Positions 15,383 to 23,460 of a stretch of 38,355 nt of DNA are shown here, one piece after another. Below the pieces are notes generated by a model. The model did not search any database. It saw only the letters and a program-made list of their open reading frames with translations, and had not been told where the DNA came from. The translations under genes and the position numbers were made by a program. The stretch lies in contig JAUNGG010000040.1 of the NCBI GenBank assembly GCA_030524635.1, forward strand, positions 1-38,355. The letters run 5' to 3'. How positions within the stretch are numbered: position 1 is the stretch's first letter; every line of letters starts with the position of its first letter. Source of the stretch: Lachnospiraceae bacterium (GTDB lineage Bacteria > Bacillota > Clostridia > Lachnospirales > Lachnospiraceae).

Positions 15383-17245
15383 ATGACTTTGATGAAAAAA
15401 TTAAAAAAGGAAATCATGGCAGCCAGCGGTGAGAAGAAAGCGAAGCTTGTGCTGAAGCATGCCAAAATCATCAATGTGTTTACAGAATCCATCGAGGAAG
15501 GGGATATTGCGGTAGAAGCAGGCCATATTGTGGGAATCGGCTCCTATGAGGGGGAGAAGGAGATCGATCTTAAAGGGCGCTACGTCTGCTCGGGATTGAT
15601 AGATGGGCACATCCATTTGGAAAGCTCCATGGTATTGCCTGAAGAATTCCAGCGGGCCGTGCTTCCCCATGGGACCACAGCTGTGATTACAGACCCTCAT
15701 GAGATCGCTAATGTGGCAGGCATCCCGGGGATCCAGTATATGATGAAGTCTGCAGAAGGACTGATGATGGATGTGTATTTTATGATGCCGTCTTGTGTTC
15801 CTGCTTCCAGACTGGATGAGTCGGGAGCGGTTTTGAGGGCGTCGGATTTAAATCCATTTTACAGCAGGAAGCGGGTGCGGGGGCTGGCAGAGATGATGGA
15901 TTCGGCGGGAATCGTGGGCTGTGAGGAAGGGTATTTAGAAAAGCTGGAGGAAGCGGCTTCCAGAAGTAAGATCATCGACGGCCATGCGCCCTTCTTGTCC
16001 GGAAAGGCGCTGAATGCCTACATTACAGCCGGAATCCGGTCAGACCATGAGTGCTCGAATTTTGAAGAAGCCAGGGAGAAGCTGGCCAGAGGCCAGTGGA
16101 TCATGATCCGGGAGGGCACGGCAGCGAAGAACCTGGAGCAGCTGATGGGGCTGTTTGATGCGCCTTACTATCAGAGAGCCATGTTGGTTACCGATGACAA
16201 GCATCCTGGGGATTTGCTGCGGGGCGGTCATATTGATGGAATTATCCGCATGGCAGTGAAGCGGGGGGCTGATCCTATTCGGGCGATCAAGATGGGAAGC
16301 TATCATCCAGCTCTGTATTTTGGGCTGACTGGAAAGGGAGCAGTTGCACCTGGCTATGAGGCAGATCTGGTAGTGTTTGACGATCTGGAGAATATGAAGA
16401 TTTGGCAGGTGTATAAGGCAGGGAAGCTGGCTGCGGAAAATGGAGCCTGCACAGAAGCTGTTTTGAAAAAGAAGAAGACATTGGTATGGAGCCGACAGGT
16501 GGAGGAACGGGTATTCCACTCCTTCCATTTGAAACCGATCCAGCCGGAGGACCTTAAGCTGGAGCCGGAACCAGAGAAGCTTAAGTCAGGGCCGGAGGGA
16601 TTGGAATCAGAACCAGAGAAGCTTAAGTCAGAGCCGGGAGCCTGTGCACAGGAAATGGAGAGAGCGGACCGGAGGATCTATCAGAGAGTGATCGATCTGG
16701 TGGAAAAGGAGCTGATTACCAAAGAACGAATCACAGAGTGGAAAAATGTGGAGGGCTTTGCACCTGGTGTGGATATCAGCCGGAATATTGTCAAGCTGGC
16801 AGCATTGGAGCGGCATCACGGCACCGGGCATATTGGGCTGGGATTTCTGGGAAATTATGGACTGCGGAAGGGAGCAGTGGCCACCAGCATTGGGCATGAT
16901 TCCCATAACCTGGTGATTGCCGGAACCAACGATGCAGATATGGCGCTGGCTGGAAACCGGGTGATTGAAAATGAAGGCGGCCTGGCTGTGGCCGTGGATG
17001 GAGTTGTTCTGGCGGACCTGCCGCTGCCGGTAGCCGGGCTGATGGCAGAACTGCCTTTGGAGGAGGTTGACCGGCGGCTGGAGGAGATGAAAGCGATGCT
17101 GGAACAGCTTGGAGTTCCGAAAGAAATCGATGCATTTATGACCCTGGCGTTTGTCAGCCTTCCGGTGATACCGAAGCTCCGGCTGAATACTTATGGGATC
17201 ATCGATGTGGCGGAGCAGAAAATTGTGAAGCCATTCGATTCATAA
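15383..17245 (+). CDS. ade: Adenine deaminase with an internal repeat insert
   Basis: A 620-residue amidohydrolase converting adenine to hypoxanthine and ammonia in purine salvage. Motifs in order: GLIDGHIHLESSM (metal-binding HxH), TTAVITDPHEIANVAG, DGHAPFLSG, SDHECSNFEEAREKL, LVTDDKHPGDLL (catalytic Asp region) and MGSYHPALYFGL, then the C-terminal adenine-deaminase domain with GHIGLGFLGNYGL and IAGTNDADMALA. Residues about 388-425 are an extra Glu/Pro/Lys-rich segment with a 14-residue direct repeat (EPEKLKS units), which explains the length above the usual 570-600. AAAAAGGGG lies 2 bp before this ATG and 11 bp before a second ATG at 15392, so either may start the protein. It stands between its own promoter and a small downstream gene. 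Confidence 0.95.
   Translation: MTLMKKLKKEIMAASGEKKAKLVLKHAKIINVFTESIEEGDIAVEAGHIVGIGSYEGEKEIDLKGRYVCSGLIDGHIHLESSMVLPEEFQRAVLPHGTTAVITDPHEIANVAGIPGIQYMMKSAEGLMMDVYFMMPSCVPASRLDESGAVLRASDLNPFYSRKRVRGLAEMMDSAGIVGCEEGYLEKLEEAASRSKIIDGHAPFLSGKALNAYITAGIRSDHECSNFEEAREKLARGQWIMIREGTAAKNLEQLMGLFDAPYYQRAMLVTDDKHPGDLLRGGHIDGIIRMAVKRGADPIRAIKMGSYHPALYFGLTGKGAVAPGYEADLVVFDDLENMKIWQVYKAGKLAAENGACTEAVLKKKKTLVWSRQVEERVFHSFHLKPIQPEDLKLEPEPEKLKSGPEGLESEPEKLKSEPGACAQEMERADRRIYQRVIDLVEKELITKERITEWKNVEGFAPGVDISRNIVKLAALERHHGTGHIGLGFLGNYGLRKGAVATSIGHDSHNLVIAGTNDADMALAGNRVIENEGGLAVAVDGVVLADLPLPVAGLMAELPLEEVDRRLEEMKAMLEQLGVPKEIDAFMTLAFVSLPVIPKLRLNTYGIIDVAEQKIVKPFDS
16569..16631 (+). repeat. 42-bp tandem repeat inside ade
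   Basis: The 21-base string at 16569-16589 recurs exactly at 16611-16631, giving a 42-bp (14-codon) period that keeps the reading frame. The encoded unit contains EPEKLKS. Confidence 0.85.
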
Positions 17246-17290
17246 AGACATCATGACGTTTATTTAAGAGGCAGATAACAGGAGGAGAAG

Positions 17291-17482
17291 ATGAGCAGTT
17301 TATTTGAACAGTATAAGGCATGGCGGGAATTGACGGACGGAGAGCTGACGGAGGATGATTCCGATTACGGGGATAAGAAGGCGTTTATGAAATTTGCAAA
17401 GCTGAAAAAGCTGGATTATGATGATTTTGAAGAGCTGGAGATGCAGTATGATGAATATCTGATCGAACTGGAAACGGAGTGA
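17291..17482 (+). CDS. Small acidic protein of unknown function
   Basis: A 63-residue protein rich in Asp, Glu, Lys and Tyr, predicted mostly helical (LFEQYKAWRELTDGELTEDD, then FMKFAKLKKLDYDDFEELEMQ). AGGAGGAG lies 4-5 bp before the ATG and a terminator follows immediately, so it is likely real and expressed, perhaps with ade upstream. No domain is recognised. Confidence 0.65.
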   Translation: MSSLFEQYKAWRELTDGELTEDDSDYGDKKAFMKFAKLKKLDYDDFEELEMQYDEYLIELETE

Positions 17483-17491
17483 CCATGATAG

Positions 17492-17537
17492 AAACAGGCT
17501 ATGATCCATTTGAAGTAGTATGGAGTAGCCTGTTTTG
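17492..17537 (+). terminator. Terminator after the 63-residue gene
   Basis: AAACAGGCTA (17492-17501) pairs perfectly with TAGCCTGTTT (17526-17535) across a 24-base loop, ending in a short T run. Confidence 0.7.
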
Positions 17538-17540
17538 TGA

Positions 17541-17568
17541 TTGACAATGCTTAAAAAGGGAGTATAAT
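17541..17568 (+). promoter_or_regulatory. Promoter for the MATE gene
   Basis: TTGACA (17541-17546), a 16-bp spacer and TATAAT (17563-17568): both hexamers match consensus fully. Confidence 0.85.
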
Positions 17569-17610
17569 CCCGTTTAAGATATAAGAGGAGAATAAGAGGG
17601 AAAACAATCT

Positions 17611-18771
17611 ATGGATACTGCACAAATGTTCAGAACAGAAAAGATCAGCAGAGTTCTATTCAAAATAGCGCCGCCTGTCATGCTGGCGCAGCTGATCCAG
17701 GCCCTGTATAATATTGTGGACAGCCTGTTTGTAGGCAGATATGCGGAATCCGGCTTGACTGCGCTGTCTATTATCTACCCAATCCAATTGCTGATGATCG
17801 CTCTGGCAGTAGGCACTGGTGTTGGAATCAATACCGTTATGGCTGCGAAGCTTGGGACCGGGAAAAAGAAAGAGGCAGATGAGTTCGCCGGTGCAGGGGT
17901 TCCTTTGGCTGTATTCCTGTGGTTTATCTTCGCGTGTGTCTGCTGGCTGATTATGCCTGCTTATGCCAGGATGTCCACAAGCTCGAAAGAAATAATCCGG
18001 GATGTAACCGTGTATGGCAGGATCGTCTGTGTTTTCAGCATTGGCCTTTTCCTGGAAAGCATCTGGACGAAGGTGCTCCAGGCAAATGGCGATATGAAAA
18101 CGCCTATGTATGCACAGATCCTTGGGGCGGTTACCAATATCGTTCTGGATCCGCTGCTGATCTTTGGCATGTTCGGCCTGCCCAAACTAGGCATCGCCGG
18201 TGCTGCTGCAGCAACTGTGGCGGGTCAGATCGCAGCTGCGTTGGCAGTGGTGAAAAAGGGTTTTCGTAAATCTCCTGCAAAAGAGAAATATTCCCATCAC
18301 ATTAAAAAGATATTCCGCTTCGGTATGCCTAATATACTGATGCAGTCGGCGTATACGTTTTATATCCTGGGGCTGAACCTGATTTTGGCGGGATTTTCCG
18401 ATCAGGCCGTTACCGCCCTGGGGCTGTACTATAAGTGGCAGACATTCTTTTTTATTCCTCTGGGTGCTATGCAGACTTGTATTGTCCCTATTGTCAGCTT
18501 CAACTATGCGGCGGGAAATATTGACCGCTGCCGAAAAACGCTGTCAACAGCCGTTTTATTCGGTCTGGCATTGATGGCAGTAGGGACTCTTTGCTTTGAA
18601 CTGATTCCTGGACAAATGCTGCGCGTGTTTACCGCAGACGATATGGTGGTGGAGATTGGACGGACAGGATTCCGCTTTATTGGCATTAGCTTAGTGACAA
18701 GGCGGAAGATCAGCCTTGTCACTGCTTCCCGGCCAATCTGCAGAGTGATTGACCAGGGGGGTGAATTGTAA
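17611..18771 (+). pseudogene. MATE family efflux transporter, 3' truncated
   Basis: A 386-residue reading frame. Residues 1-360 are a standard MATE multidrug/Na+ antiporter: KISRVLFKIAPPVMLAQLIQALYNIVDSLFVGR at the N-terminus (first part shown), SIIYPIQLLMIALAVGTGVG, a second half beginning IFRFGMPNILMQSAYT, and the FIPLGAMQTCIVPIVSFNYAAG motif. After RFIGISLV the sequence turns abruptly into TRRKISLVTASRPICRVIDQ and stops, so the last two or three transmembrane helices (about 70 residues) are missing. The break at about 18690 coincides with a perfect 10-bp inverted repeat. The promoter is intact. Most likely non-functional, created by a deletion or insertion event next to the tRNA-Thr gene. 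Confidence 0.8.
18694..18722. repeat. Perfect inverted repeat at the MATE breakpoint
   Basis: GTGACAAGGC (18694-18703) and GCCTTGTCAC (18713-18722) flank a 9-base loop. It begins where MATE homology ends and has no T run. It could be an end of a lost mobile element or a recombination scar. Confidence 0.6.
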
Positions 18772-18795
18772 TATTGTCTGTGTTCTGCCTGACAA

Positions 18796-18834
18796 ATAAA
18801 AAAAGCGGAAACCATTGTATAATCAATGATTTCC
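18796..18834 (-). terminator. Terminator of tRNA-Thr copy 2
   Basis: On the minus strand GGAAATCATTG and CAATGGTTTCC form an imperfect stem with a 6-base loop, followed by GC and a run of seven T (complement of 18798-18804). Confidence 0.8.
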
Positions 18835-18847
18835 ACTTCTTAACAAG

Positions 18848-18920
18848 AGCTGCTGACGGGAATCGGACCCGTGACCTCCGCACTACCAATGCGACGCTCT
18901 ACCGACTGAGCCACAGCAGC
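18848..18920 (-). tRNA. tRNA-Thr (anticodon GGT), copy 2
   Basis: The reverse complement is identical in all 73 bases to the tRNA-Thr at 12582-12654, with anticodon loop TTGGTAG and acceptor GCTGCTG/CAGCAGC. The flanking sequence, promoter and terminator differ from copy 1, so only the tRNA itself is shared. Confidence 0.96.
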
Positions 18921-19006
18921 ATCTTTTCCCGCTTGTCTCACACGGAAGTTCTGAAATCCGGATAAAATCTTATCTGTTTTTCTCATCCGCTTCACAAGCC
19001 TTAGAT

Positions 19007-19035
19007 ATATTACCATGAGTTTTTTCATTTGTCAA
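19007..19035 (-). promoter_or_regulatory. Promoter for tRNA-Thr copy 2
   Basis: On the minus strand TTGACA (rc of 19030-19035), 17 bp, TAATAT (rc of 19007-19012). Confidence 0.75.
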
Positions 19036-19052
19036 CAACAAAATGAAAAAAA

Positions 19053-19961
19053 TTATTGTTTCCAGTAATCTGCTGCCAGTTGGATAAAGAACCGGGCTGG
19101 TTTGCTTAAGTAACTCCCTTTTTTGTAGCTTGCTGTGATATTCCAGGTAGGGTGGTTCGGCAGGCAGAAGAAGGCAATATTGCGATATTCTGGCGTAACA
19201 TAATTGGCGGAAACGAGGCCGCAGCACATCCTGGCCTCCACCATATCCAGAATGGTCTGTGCCCTGGCGGTTTCAAACAGAACGGTAGGTGTAAATTCCG
19301 CCTGACGGAAGATAGAATCTGCAACGCCCCGCATGGTGGATTCCTTATACATAAGGGCAAAAGGCTCTTCTCGAAGCAGACTGATGTCCAGATCCAGATA
19401 GGGTCCGGTGCCGGGAGCGGCAGCCTCCTGGCATAGAGGATGGATAGCGGGGACGGCCAGTAGCAGTTCTTCGGAATTGATCAGGATGTATTCGTCGTCG
19501 GTCTGCTGGTTTTCCCGCAGCGTCATAAATCCAATGTCCAGCTCCCCGCGGGATATCATCTGCTGCTGTTTGCGGACGCTGACCTCGCACACATTGATCA
19601 CGATATCAGGATATTCCCGGTGGAAGGCGGGATAGACTCTGGTGAACATGGAGGCGCCTCGTTCCGGCGGAAAGCCGATGGACAAGGAGCCTCTTTTGGT
19701 TGTGACGATATCCTGAAGACGGTTATAGGTTTCCCGTTTGATCCGCAGCAGCTCTCTGGCGGCTGCCAGATATACTTCTCCCGCTTCCGTAGGTGTCCAT
19801 CCGCTTCTGGCGCGGAAGAAGAGGGGCGTTCCGATCTCCTTTTCCAGATGGATCAGCTGCTGGTTCAGGGCGGAGGGCGTGATGAACAGCTTTTCCGCCG
19901 CTCTGGTTACGTTTCGTTCCTCTGAGATTTTTACAATGTATTCCACTTCTTTTAAATTCAT
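19053..19961 (-). CDS. LysR family transcriptional regulator
   Basis: A 302-residue regulator. The N-terminal winged helix-turn-helix is clear: NVTRAAEKLFITPSALNQQL followed by HLEKEIGTPLFFR (residues about 15-50). The rest is a periplasmic-binding-protein-like effector domain (SIGFPPERGASMF, ELDIGFMTL). The ATG overlaps the stop of the PrpR-like gene upstream by four bases (ATGA), so the two are one operon. They diverge from the enolase-superfamily gene. The effector is probably an organic acid or sugar acid handled by this locus, which is inference from neighbours. Confidence 0.93.
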   Translation of the reverse strand: MNLKEVEYIVKISEERNVTRAAEKLFITPSALNQQLIHLEKEIGTPLFFRARSGWTPTEAGEVYLAAARELLRIKRETYNRLQDIVTTKRGSLSIGFPPERGASMFTRVYPAFHREYPDIVINVCEVSVRKQQQMISRGELDIGFMTLRENQQTDDEYILINSEELLLAVPAIHPLCQEAAAPGTGPYLDLDISLLREEPFALMYKESTMRGVADSIFRQAEFTPTVLFETARAQTILDMVEARMCCGLVSANYVTPEYRNIAFFCLPNHPTWNITASYKKGSYLSKPARFFIQLAADYWKQ

Positions 19962-21835
19962 GCCATGTTCGCTCCTTCCATATCTTTATAGTATCTCCAC
20001 AGGGTAGAACGGCTGATTCCAAGCTTTTCTGCAATCAGCCCTTTCTTTCCCTGATAGTATCGATCCAGTTCCTGAAGTTCAGAATAGGTATATTTTCGTC
20101 CTTTGATCATAAATCCGGGCTCTTCCTTCGCTGCGGGAGGGAGCTGGCAGAAGGCAGGGTTGGACTCCGTTCGGTTTAAGTGTGCATAAAATCCGGAATC
20201 ATCGGGGGAACCGGATTCATGGAAAGAGGAAAGGATGGTTTCGCCGGAGGAGAGCACCACCAGGCGGCGAAGATAGCTTTCCAGCTGCCTTAAATTGCCG
20301 GGCCAGGCATAATCCTTCAGCTGGTGCAGAAATTCTGGAGCGGCCTGACAATGCTTCTGGTATTGCTGATTCAGCTGAATCAGCATATGCTCTGCCAGAC
20401 TGGGGATGTCCTCCCTTCTTTGACGCAGTGCAGGAACCGGAAGAATCAGGGAATTAACGAAATAGTAGAAACGAGGGGTCAAAATGGAAGATAAATCAGC
20501 TTCTGCCCCGATGATCAGCCGGATATTAAGCTCCTGCCGGGTATGGTTGTCAATGATCATAGAACTGGTTATGAGAAGATCGGTCAGCTTCTCCTGCATC
20601 AAAGAGGTGAGATTTTGACCGCTTCGGATATATAAGGTCCCATTGTGAGCCGCTGATAAATCTTCGGTTGTGAGAAGGGAAGCCTCCCTGGACAGAAAAA
20701 GATTGTCGCAGCGGTCCCCTGCCTGATGGATGCAGCGGGCAAGGGTTTCCTTTCCGGTTCCTGCTTCTCCGATGATAAGAACTGGGGCAGAGGTCTTTGC
20801 ATAATGCAGGCCATCGGAAACTGCTTGGCGGAACAAGGGGTGGGAGCCGGTTAAATCAAAAAAGGATGGAGCGGAGGAGAGGAGATGGTGGTCCGCCGCC
20901 GGGACCGGGGGGAAAACGCTAGACTTCTGGGAGGGGCGGATGGTGAGGATGATACCTTTCCTGCTGGACCCTACGGAAACCGGATGGATGGACAGGGAGA
21001 AGGATTGCTCCTTGATGTTGAATCTATGATCGGTCACCGGCCGTCCGGAGATGAGGGACTGCTGGATCAGTTCCTTTTCCGTCTGAGGGAAAAGAGAAGT
21101 ATAGGATTTCCCGATCACGGAAGCGGAAACAACATTCAGAAATTGCTCTGCAGCCGGGTTGCAGACGGTAAGCCTGCCCTTTTCGTTGATGCTTAGGACG
21201 CCGTCCGTAATGGAATTCAGCAGAATGGTCCGTTCCTGAAATTTTCTCCGCTGGAGGATGAATCCCTTCTGCACTTCCAGGGCACGTTCATATGCTTCTT
21301 TTACAGAGGAAAGGGAGCTTTCCAGAAGGACGCAGTGAAGCCCTGCTTCAAGGGCTTCTTTCTGAGTGGAGACGCCGCCGATCACCACATGGATCTGCTC
21401 CCTTTTTGCCTGTTTGATCCGTTTGCGGATATCTTCACTGCTGCTGATAGGATACAGCCGGATATTGCAGTGCAGGATATCCAGAAAGCCCCGAACCGAC
21501 TGGATCACGTCATCAATGCCAAGATAAGCAATCCTGGAATCCTCCTGCTGATAAAGCTCTTTTGCTGTATAAATAGAATGGATCAGCTCGGAATCGTGGA
21601 TGGGAATGGTAACGATGGGGATGGAAAGATGGGCTGATTTTAACAGGGCGGCAGTATTGCCTCTGGCAATGATCACATCCACATCCTCCGGGAGATGAAA
21701 ACGGACGTAATCAAGGGCGTCTTCCATACAGGCATTGATAATGAGAAGATCCTCCGGGTGAGAAATGGATTTCTGCAGCATCAGGCCGTAATGGGTGATG
21801 GAAGGGCCCGGGGCAATCAGTGCGATCTTTGACAT
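19958..21835 (-). CDS. PrpR-like regulator with PAS and degenerate AAA+ domain
   Basis: A 625-residue regulator. Residues 1-190 resemble the PrpR N-terminal sensor (GPSITHYGLMLQ; DVDVIIARGNTAALL), residues 200-310 a PAS domain (ITDGVLSINEKG..CNPAAEQFL), 340-545 a sigma-54-activator-type AAA+ domain and 580-622 a Fis-type helix-turn-helix (KKGLIAEKLGISRSTLWRYY). Walker A (GEAGTGKE, 356-363), RQRREDIPSL and WPGNLRQLE are kept. The GAFTGA loop that contacts sigma-54 is missing and the Walker B Asp-Glu is replaced (NGTLYIRSG at 398-406). It therefore probably regulates without sigma-54 remodelling. The start at 21835 has AAGGAG 6 bp upstream; a longer in-frame start has none. Confidence 0.88.
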   Translation of the reverse strand: MSKIALIAPGPSITHYGLMLQKSISHPEDLLIINACMEDALDYVRFHLPEDVDVIIARGNTAALLKSAHLSIPIVTIPIHDSELIHSIYTAKELYQQEDSRIAYLGIDDVIQSVRGFLDILHCNIRLYPISSSEDIRKRIKQAKREQIHVVIGGVSTQKEALEAGLHCVLLESSLSSVKEAYERALEVQKGFILQRRKFQERTILLNSITDGVLSINEKGRLTVCNPAAEQFLNVVSASVIGKSYTSLFPQTEKELIQQSLISGRPVTDHRFNIKEQSFSLSIHPVSVGSSRKGIILTIRPSQKSSVFPPVPAADHHLLSSAPSFFDLTGSHPLFRQAVSDGLHYAKTSAPVLIIGEAGTGKETLARCIHQAGDRCDNLFLSREASLLTTEDLSAAHNGTLYIRSGQNLTSLMQEKLTDLLITSSMIIDNHTRQELNIRLIIGAEADLSSILTPRFYYFVNSLILPVPALRQRREDIPSLAEHMLIQLNQQYQKHCQAAPEFLHQLKDYAWPGNLRQLESYLRRLVVLSSGETILSSFHESGSPDDSGFYAHLNRTESNPAFCQLPPAAKEEPGFMIKGRKYTYSELQELDRYYQGKKGLIAEKLGISRSTLWRYYKDMEGANMA

Positions 21836-21861
21836 AAAGACTCCTTTTTGAAAAATGTTTT

Positions 21862-21888
21862 CTATATGTCTTAATATAAAACATATAG
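21862..21888. promoter_or_regulatory. Palindromic operator over the prpR-like/lysR promoter
   Basis: CTATATGT (21862-21869) and ACATATAG (21881-21888) form a perfect 8-bp inverted repeat with an 11-base centre. Its right arm lies in the spacer of the minus-strand promoter and its centre covers that promoter's -10, so protein bound here would block transcription of the two regulator genes. Autoregulation is inferred. Confidence 0.55.
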
Positions 21889-21901
21889 AGGATAATTGCA
21901 A
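21873..21901 (-). promoter_or_regulatory. Promoter of the prpR-like/lysR operon
   Basis: On the minus strand TTGCAA (rc of 21896-21901), 17-bp spacer, TATATT (rc of 21873-21878). Confidence 0.6.
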
Positions 21902-21939
21902 CTTAAATAAAACAAAAAAGGACGTAAAAAGCCAATCAT

Positions 21940-21968
21940 TTGACTTGATGACGGAAATGAAATAAAGT
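21940..21968 (+). promoter_or_regulatory. Promoter of the enolase-superfamily gene
   Basis: TTGACT (21940-21945), 17 bp, TAAAGT (21963-21968), about 50 bases before the start codon. The weak -10 fits an activator-dependent promoter. Confidence 0.5.
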
Positions 21969-22018
21969 GGTCTTACAAAACAAGTGCAGCAGGATAACCG
22001 TGCAGAAAAGGAGGAAAT

Positions 22019-23188
22019 ATGTTTCCAATTGATAAGGATGCAACCTTTACATTTGCAAAGGCGGTCTACTACAATTTTAATCCGGTTCCGGTGAAAAAGC
22101 CGTGGCGGGATGCAACGGGAGGCTTTGGTAATTATGCCCCCCTTCAGGGCTGGATCGATATCTATGATTCGGAAGGATACAGCGGCGGTACATTTTGTTC
22201 CATGGGGATCGTAAACAATATCCTTCCTTTGATTTTGACAGGGGAGACCAGAACCTACCAGGAGTGGTACGACTACATTTACTGGAAAATGAGAAATTTT
22301 GGATTTCAGAGCGGCCAGATCGTGGATTTAGGCCAGCTTGATCTGATCATGCTGGAGATCATGGCGAAGCGGGAAAATAAGCCTCTTCACCGGTTCTTAG
22401 GAGCAAAGAAGGACTGGGCAGCTGCTTATAAGGGCGGCGGTTCCTTGTTATCGGACGATGAGGATCTGGTAGCTGATATGGTCCGTTATGTGGAGGAAGG
22501 ATACCGGACTATCAAGTTTAAGGTTGGAAGCGACTGGGGCCAAAATATGGAGCGGGATGCCAGACGTATGGAAAAGGTACGGGCAGCTGTAGGAGAAGAC
22601 ATTGAGATCGCAGTTGATGCCAATCAGGTGTGGAATGTGGAGGATGCTTTAAAATTTGCAGATATGATCCGCCCCTACCGTCCGGCCTGGTATGAAGAAC
22701 CGGTACATTCTCATGACATGAATGCCATTCAGGAACTGAGGGAACGGATCAATATGAAGATCGGATATGGAGAATCCATGAGAAACCGTTTTGCCTTTGA
22801 AACCTACGCAGAAAAGGGAGTGGATCATCTGATGCCTCTGGTGGGGAGAATGAGCAGGATGAGTGACCTTTTGGTGATTCGTGACCTGGCCAGAGAAAAG
22901 AAGCTGAGATTTTCATCCGGCGGAACGGTGTGGATCAATGCCGTATTCGGGGCACTGTATGATGAAAATGAGATGTTGGAAAATCATGAACCTATGACGC
23001 TGCCCATCGGGGAGTGCCTGGAAATCAAACCGGAAGAGAAGAACGGCAGGCTCTATCTGCCGGATCTTCCAGGAAGCCCGATTCGGCTGAATGTAAAAAA
23101 GCTGGAGGAAGATCGGGTGCTGGAAAGCGTGAAATATTTTTATGCAGATTCCACAAAATTAAACTTTGCGGTTCGGGCGGCTTATTAA
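22019..23188 (+). CDS. Enolase-superfamily (mandelate racemase/muconate lactonizing type) enzyme
   Basis: A 389-residue enzyme of the group that abstracts a proton alpha to a carboxylate, typically acid-sugar dehydratases or racemases. The barrel shows the K166-x-K168 base motif (TIKFKVG), metal ligands in VDANQVW (Asp200), WYEEP (Glu226) and GYGES (Glu252). The His-Asp dyad of mandelate racemase is not obvious: the expected position reads FSSGGTVW and has no His. So the partner acid/base is unclear and the reaction may be one-base. AGGAGG precedes the ATG by 6 bp. It is divergent from the two regulators and followed by a strong terminator, so it is a monocistronic unit of the same locus. Confidence 0.87.
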   Translation: MFPIDKDATFTFAKAVYYNFNPVPVKKPWRDATGGFGNYAPLQGWIDIYDSEGYSGGTFCSMGIVNNILPLILTGETRTYQEWYDYIYWKMRNFGFQSGQIVDLGQLDLIMLEIMAKRENKPLHRFLGAKKDWAAAYKGGGSLLSDDEDLVADMVRYVEEGYRTIKFKVGSDWGQNMERDARRMEKVRAAVGEDIEIAVDANQVWNVEDALKFADMIRPYRPAWYEEPVHSHDMNAIQELRERINMKIGYGESMRNRFAFETYAEKGVDHLMPLVGRMSRMSDLLVIRDLAREKKLRFSSGGTVWINAVFGALYDENEMLENHEPMTLPIGECLEIKPEEKNGRLYLPDLPGSPIRLNVKKLEEDRVLESVKYFYADSTKLNFAVRAAY

Positions 23189-23220
23189 AAAGCGAGATAA
23201 AAGCCGGAATCGGATATTAC

Positions 23221-23252
23221 GGGGGATACGTTTGCGGTATCCCCCCTTTGTT
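23221..23252 (+). terminator. Terminator after the enolase-superfamily gene
   Basis: GGGGGATAC (23221-23229) pairs perfectly with GTATCCCCC (23237-23245) across 7 bases, followed by CTTTGTTTT. Confidence 0.92.
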
Positions 23253-23258
23253 TTATTT

Positions 23259-23316
23259 CGTAGGAAAGTGCGTCCTATGAAACAAAAAACGTGCTGGTTT
23301 CTGGAAATATATAGGA
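23259..23316. repeat. Dispersed hairpin repeat, copy A (decayed)
   Basis: CGTAGGA (23259-23265) and TCCTATG (23273-23279) form a hairpin, followed by AACAAAAAACG. The same arrangement occurs at 33668-33729, also just after a terminator. In this copy the distal arm is mostly lost, leaving only ATAGGA (23311-23316), which can pair with TCCTAT. Confidence 0.55.
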
Positions 23317-23379
23317 ACTATGATGTAGAAAAACTAACAGAACATAAAGAACTATTAAATTTACTTAATAAACGAACTT

Positions 23380-23388
23380 TGCTATAAT
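23380..23388 (+). promoter_or_regulatory. Extended -10 promoter for tctCBA-dehydratase operon
   Basis: TGCTATAAT is an extended -10 with a perfect TATAAT, 73 bp before tctC. A near-palindrome CATTTGCGCGAATG follows at 23404-23417 and might be an operator. Confidence 0.6.
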
Positions 23389-23460
23389 ACAATTATCAAA
23401 ATCATTTGCGCGAATGAGAGTAAATATTCATAAAATTACAAATGGTAAGGAGAAGGAAGT

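Noticed and set aside
18774..18965. A short frame overlapping the minus-strand tRNA-Thr
   Set aside because: It is read through the tRNA gene and its terminator, so it is not a protein gene.
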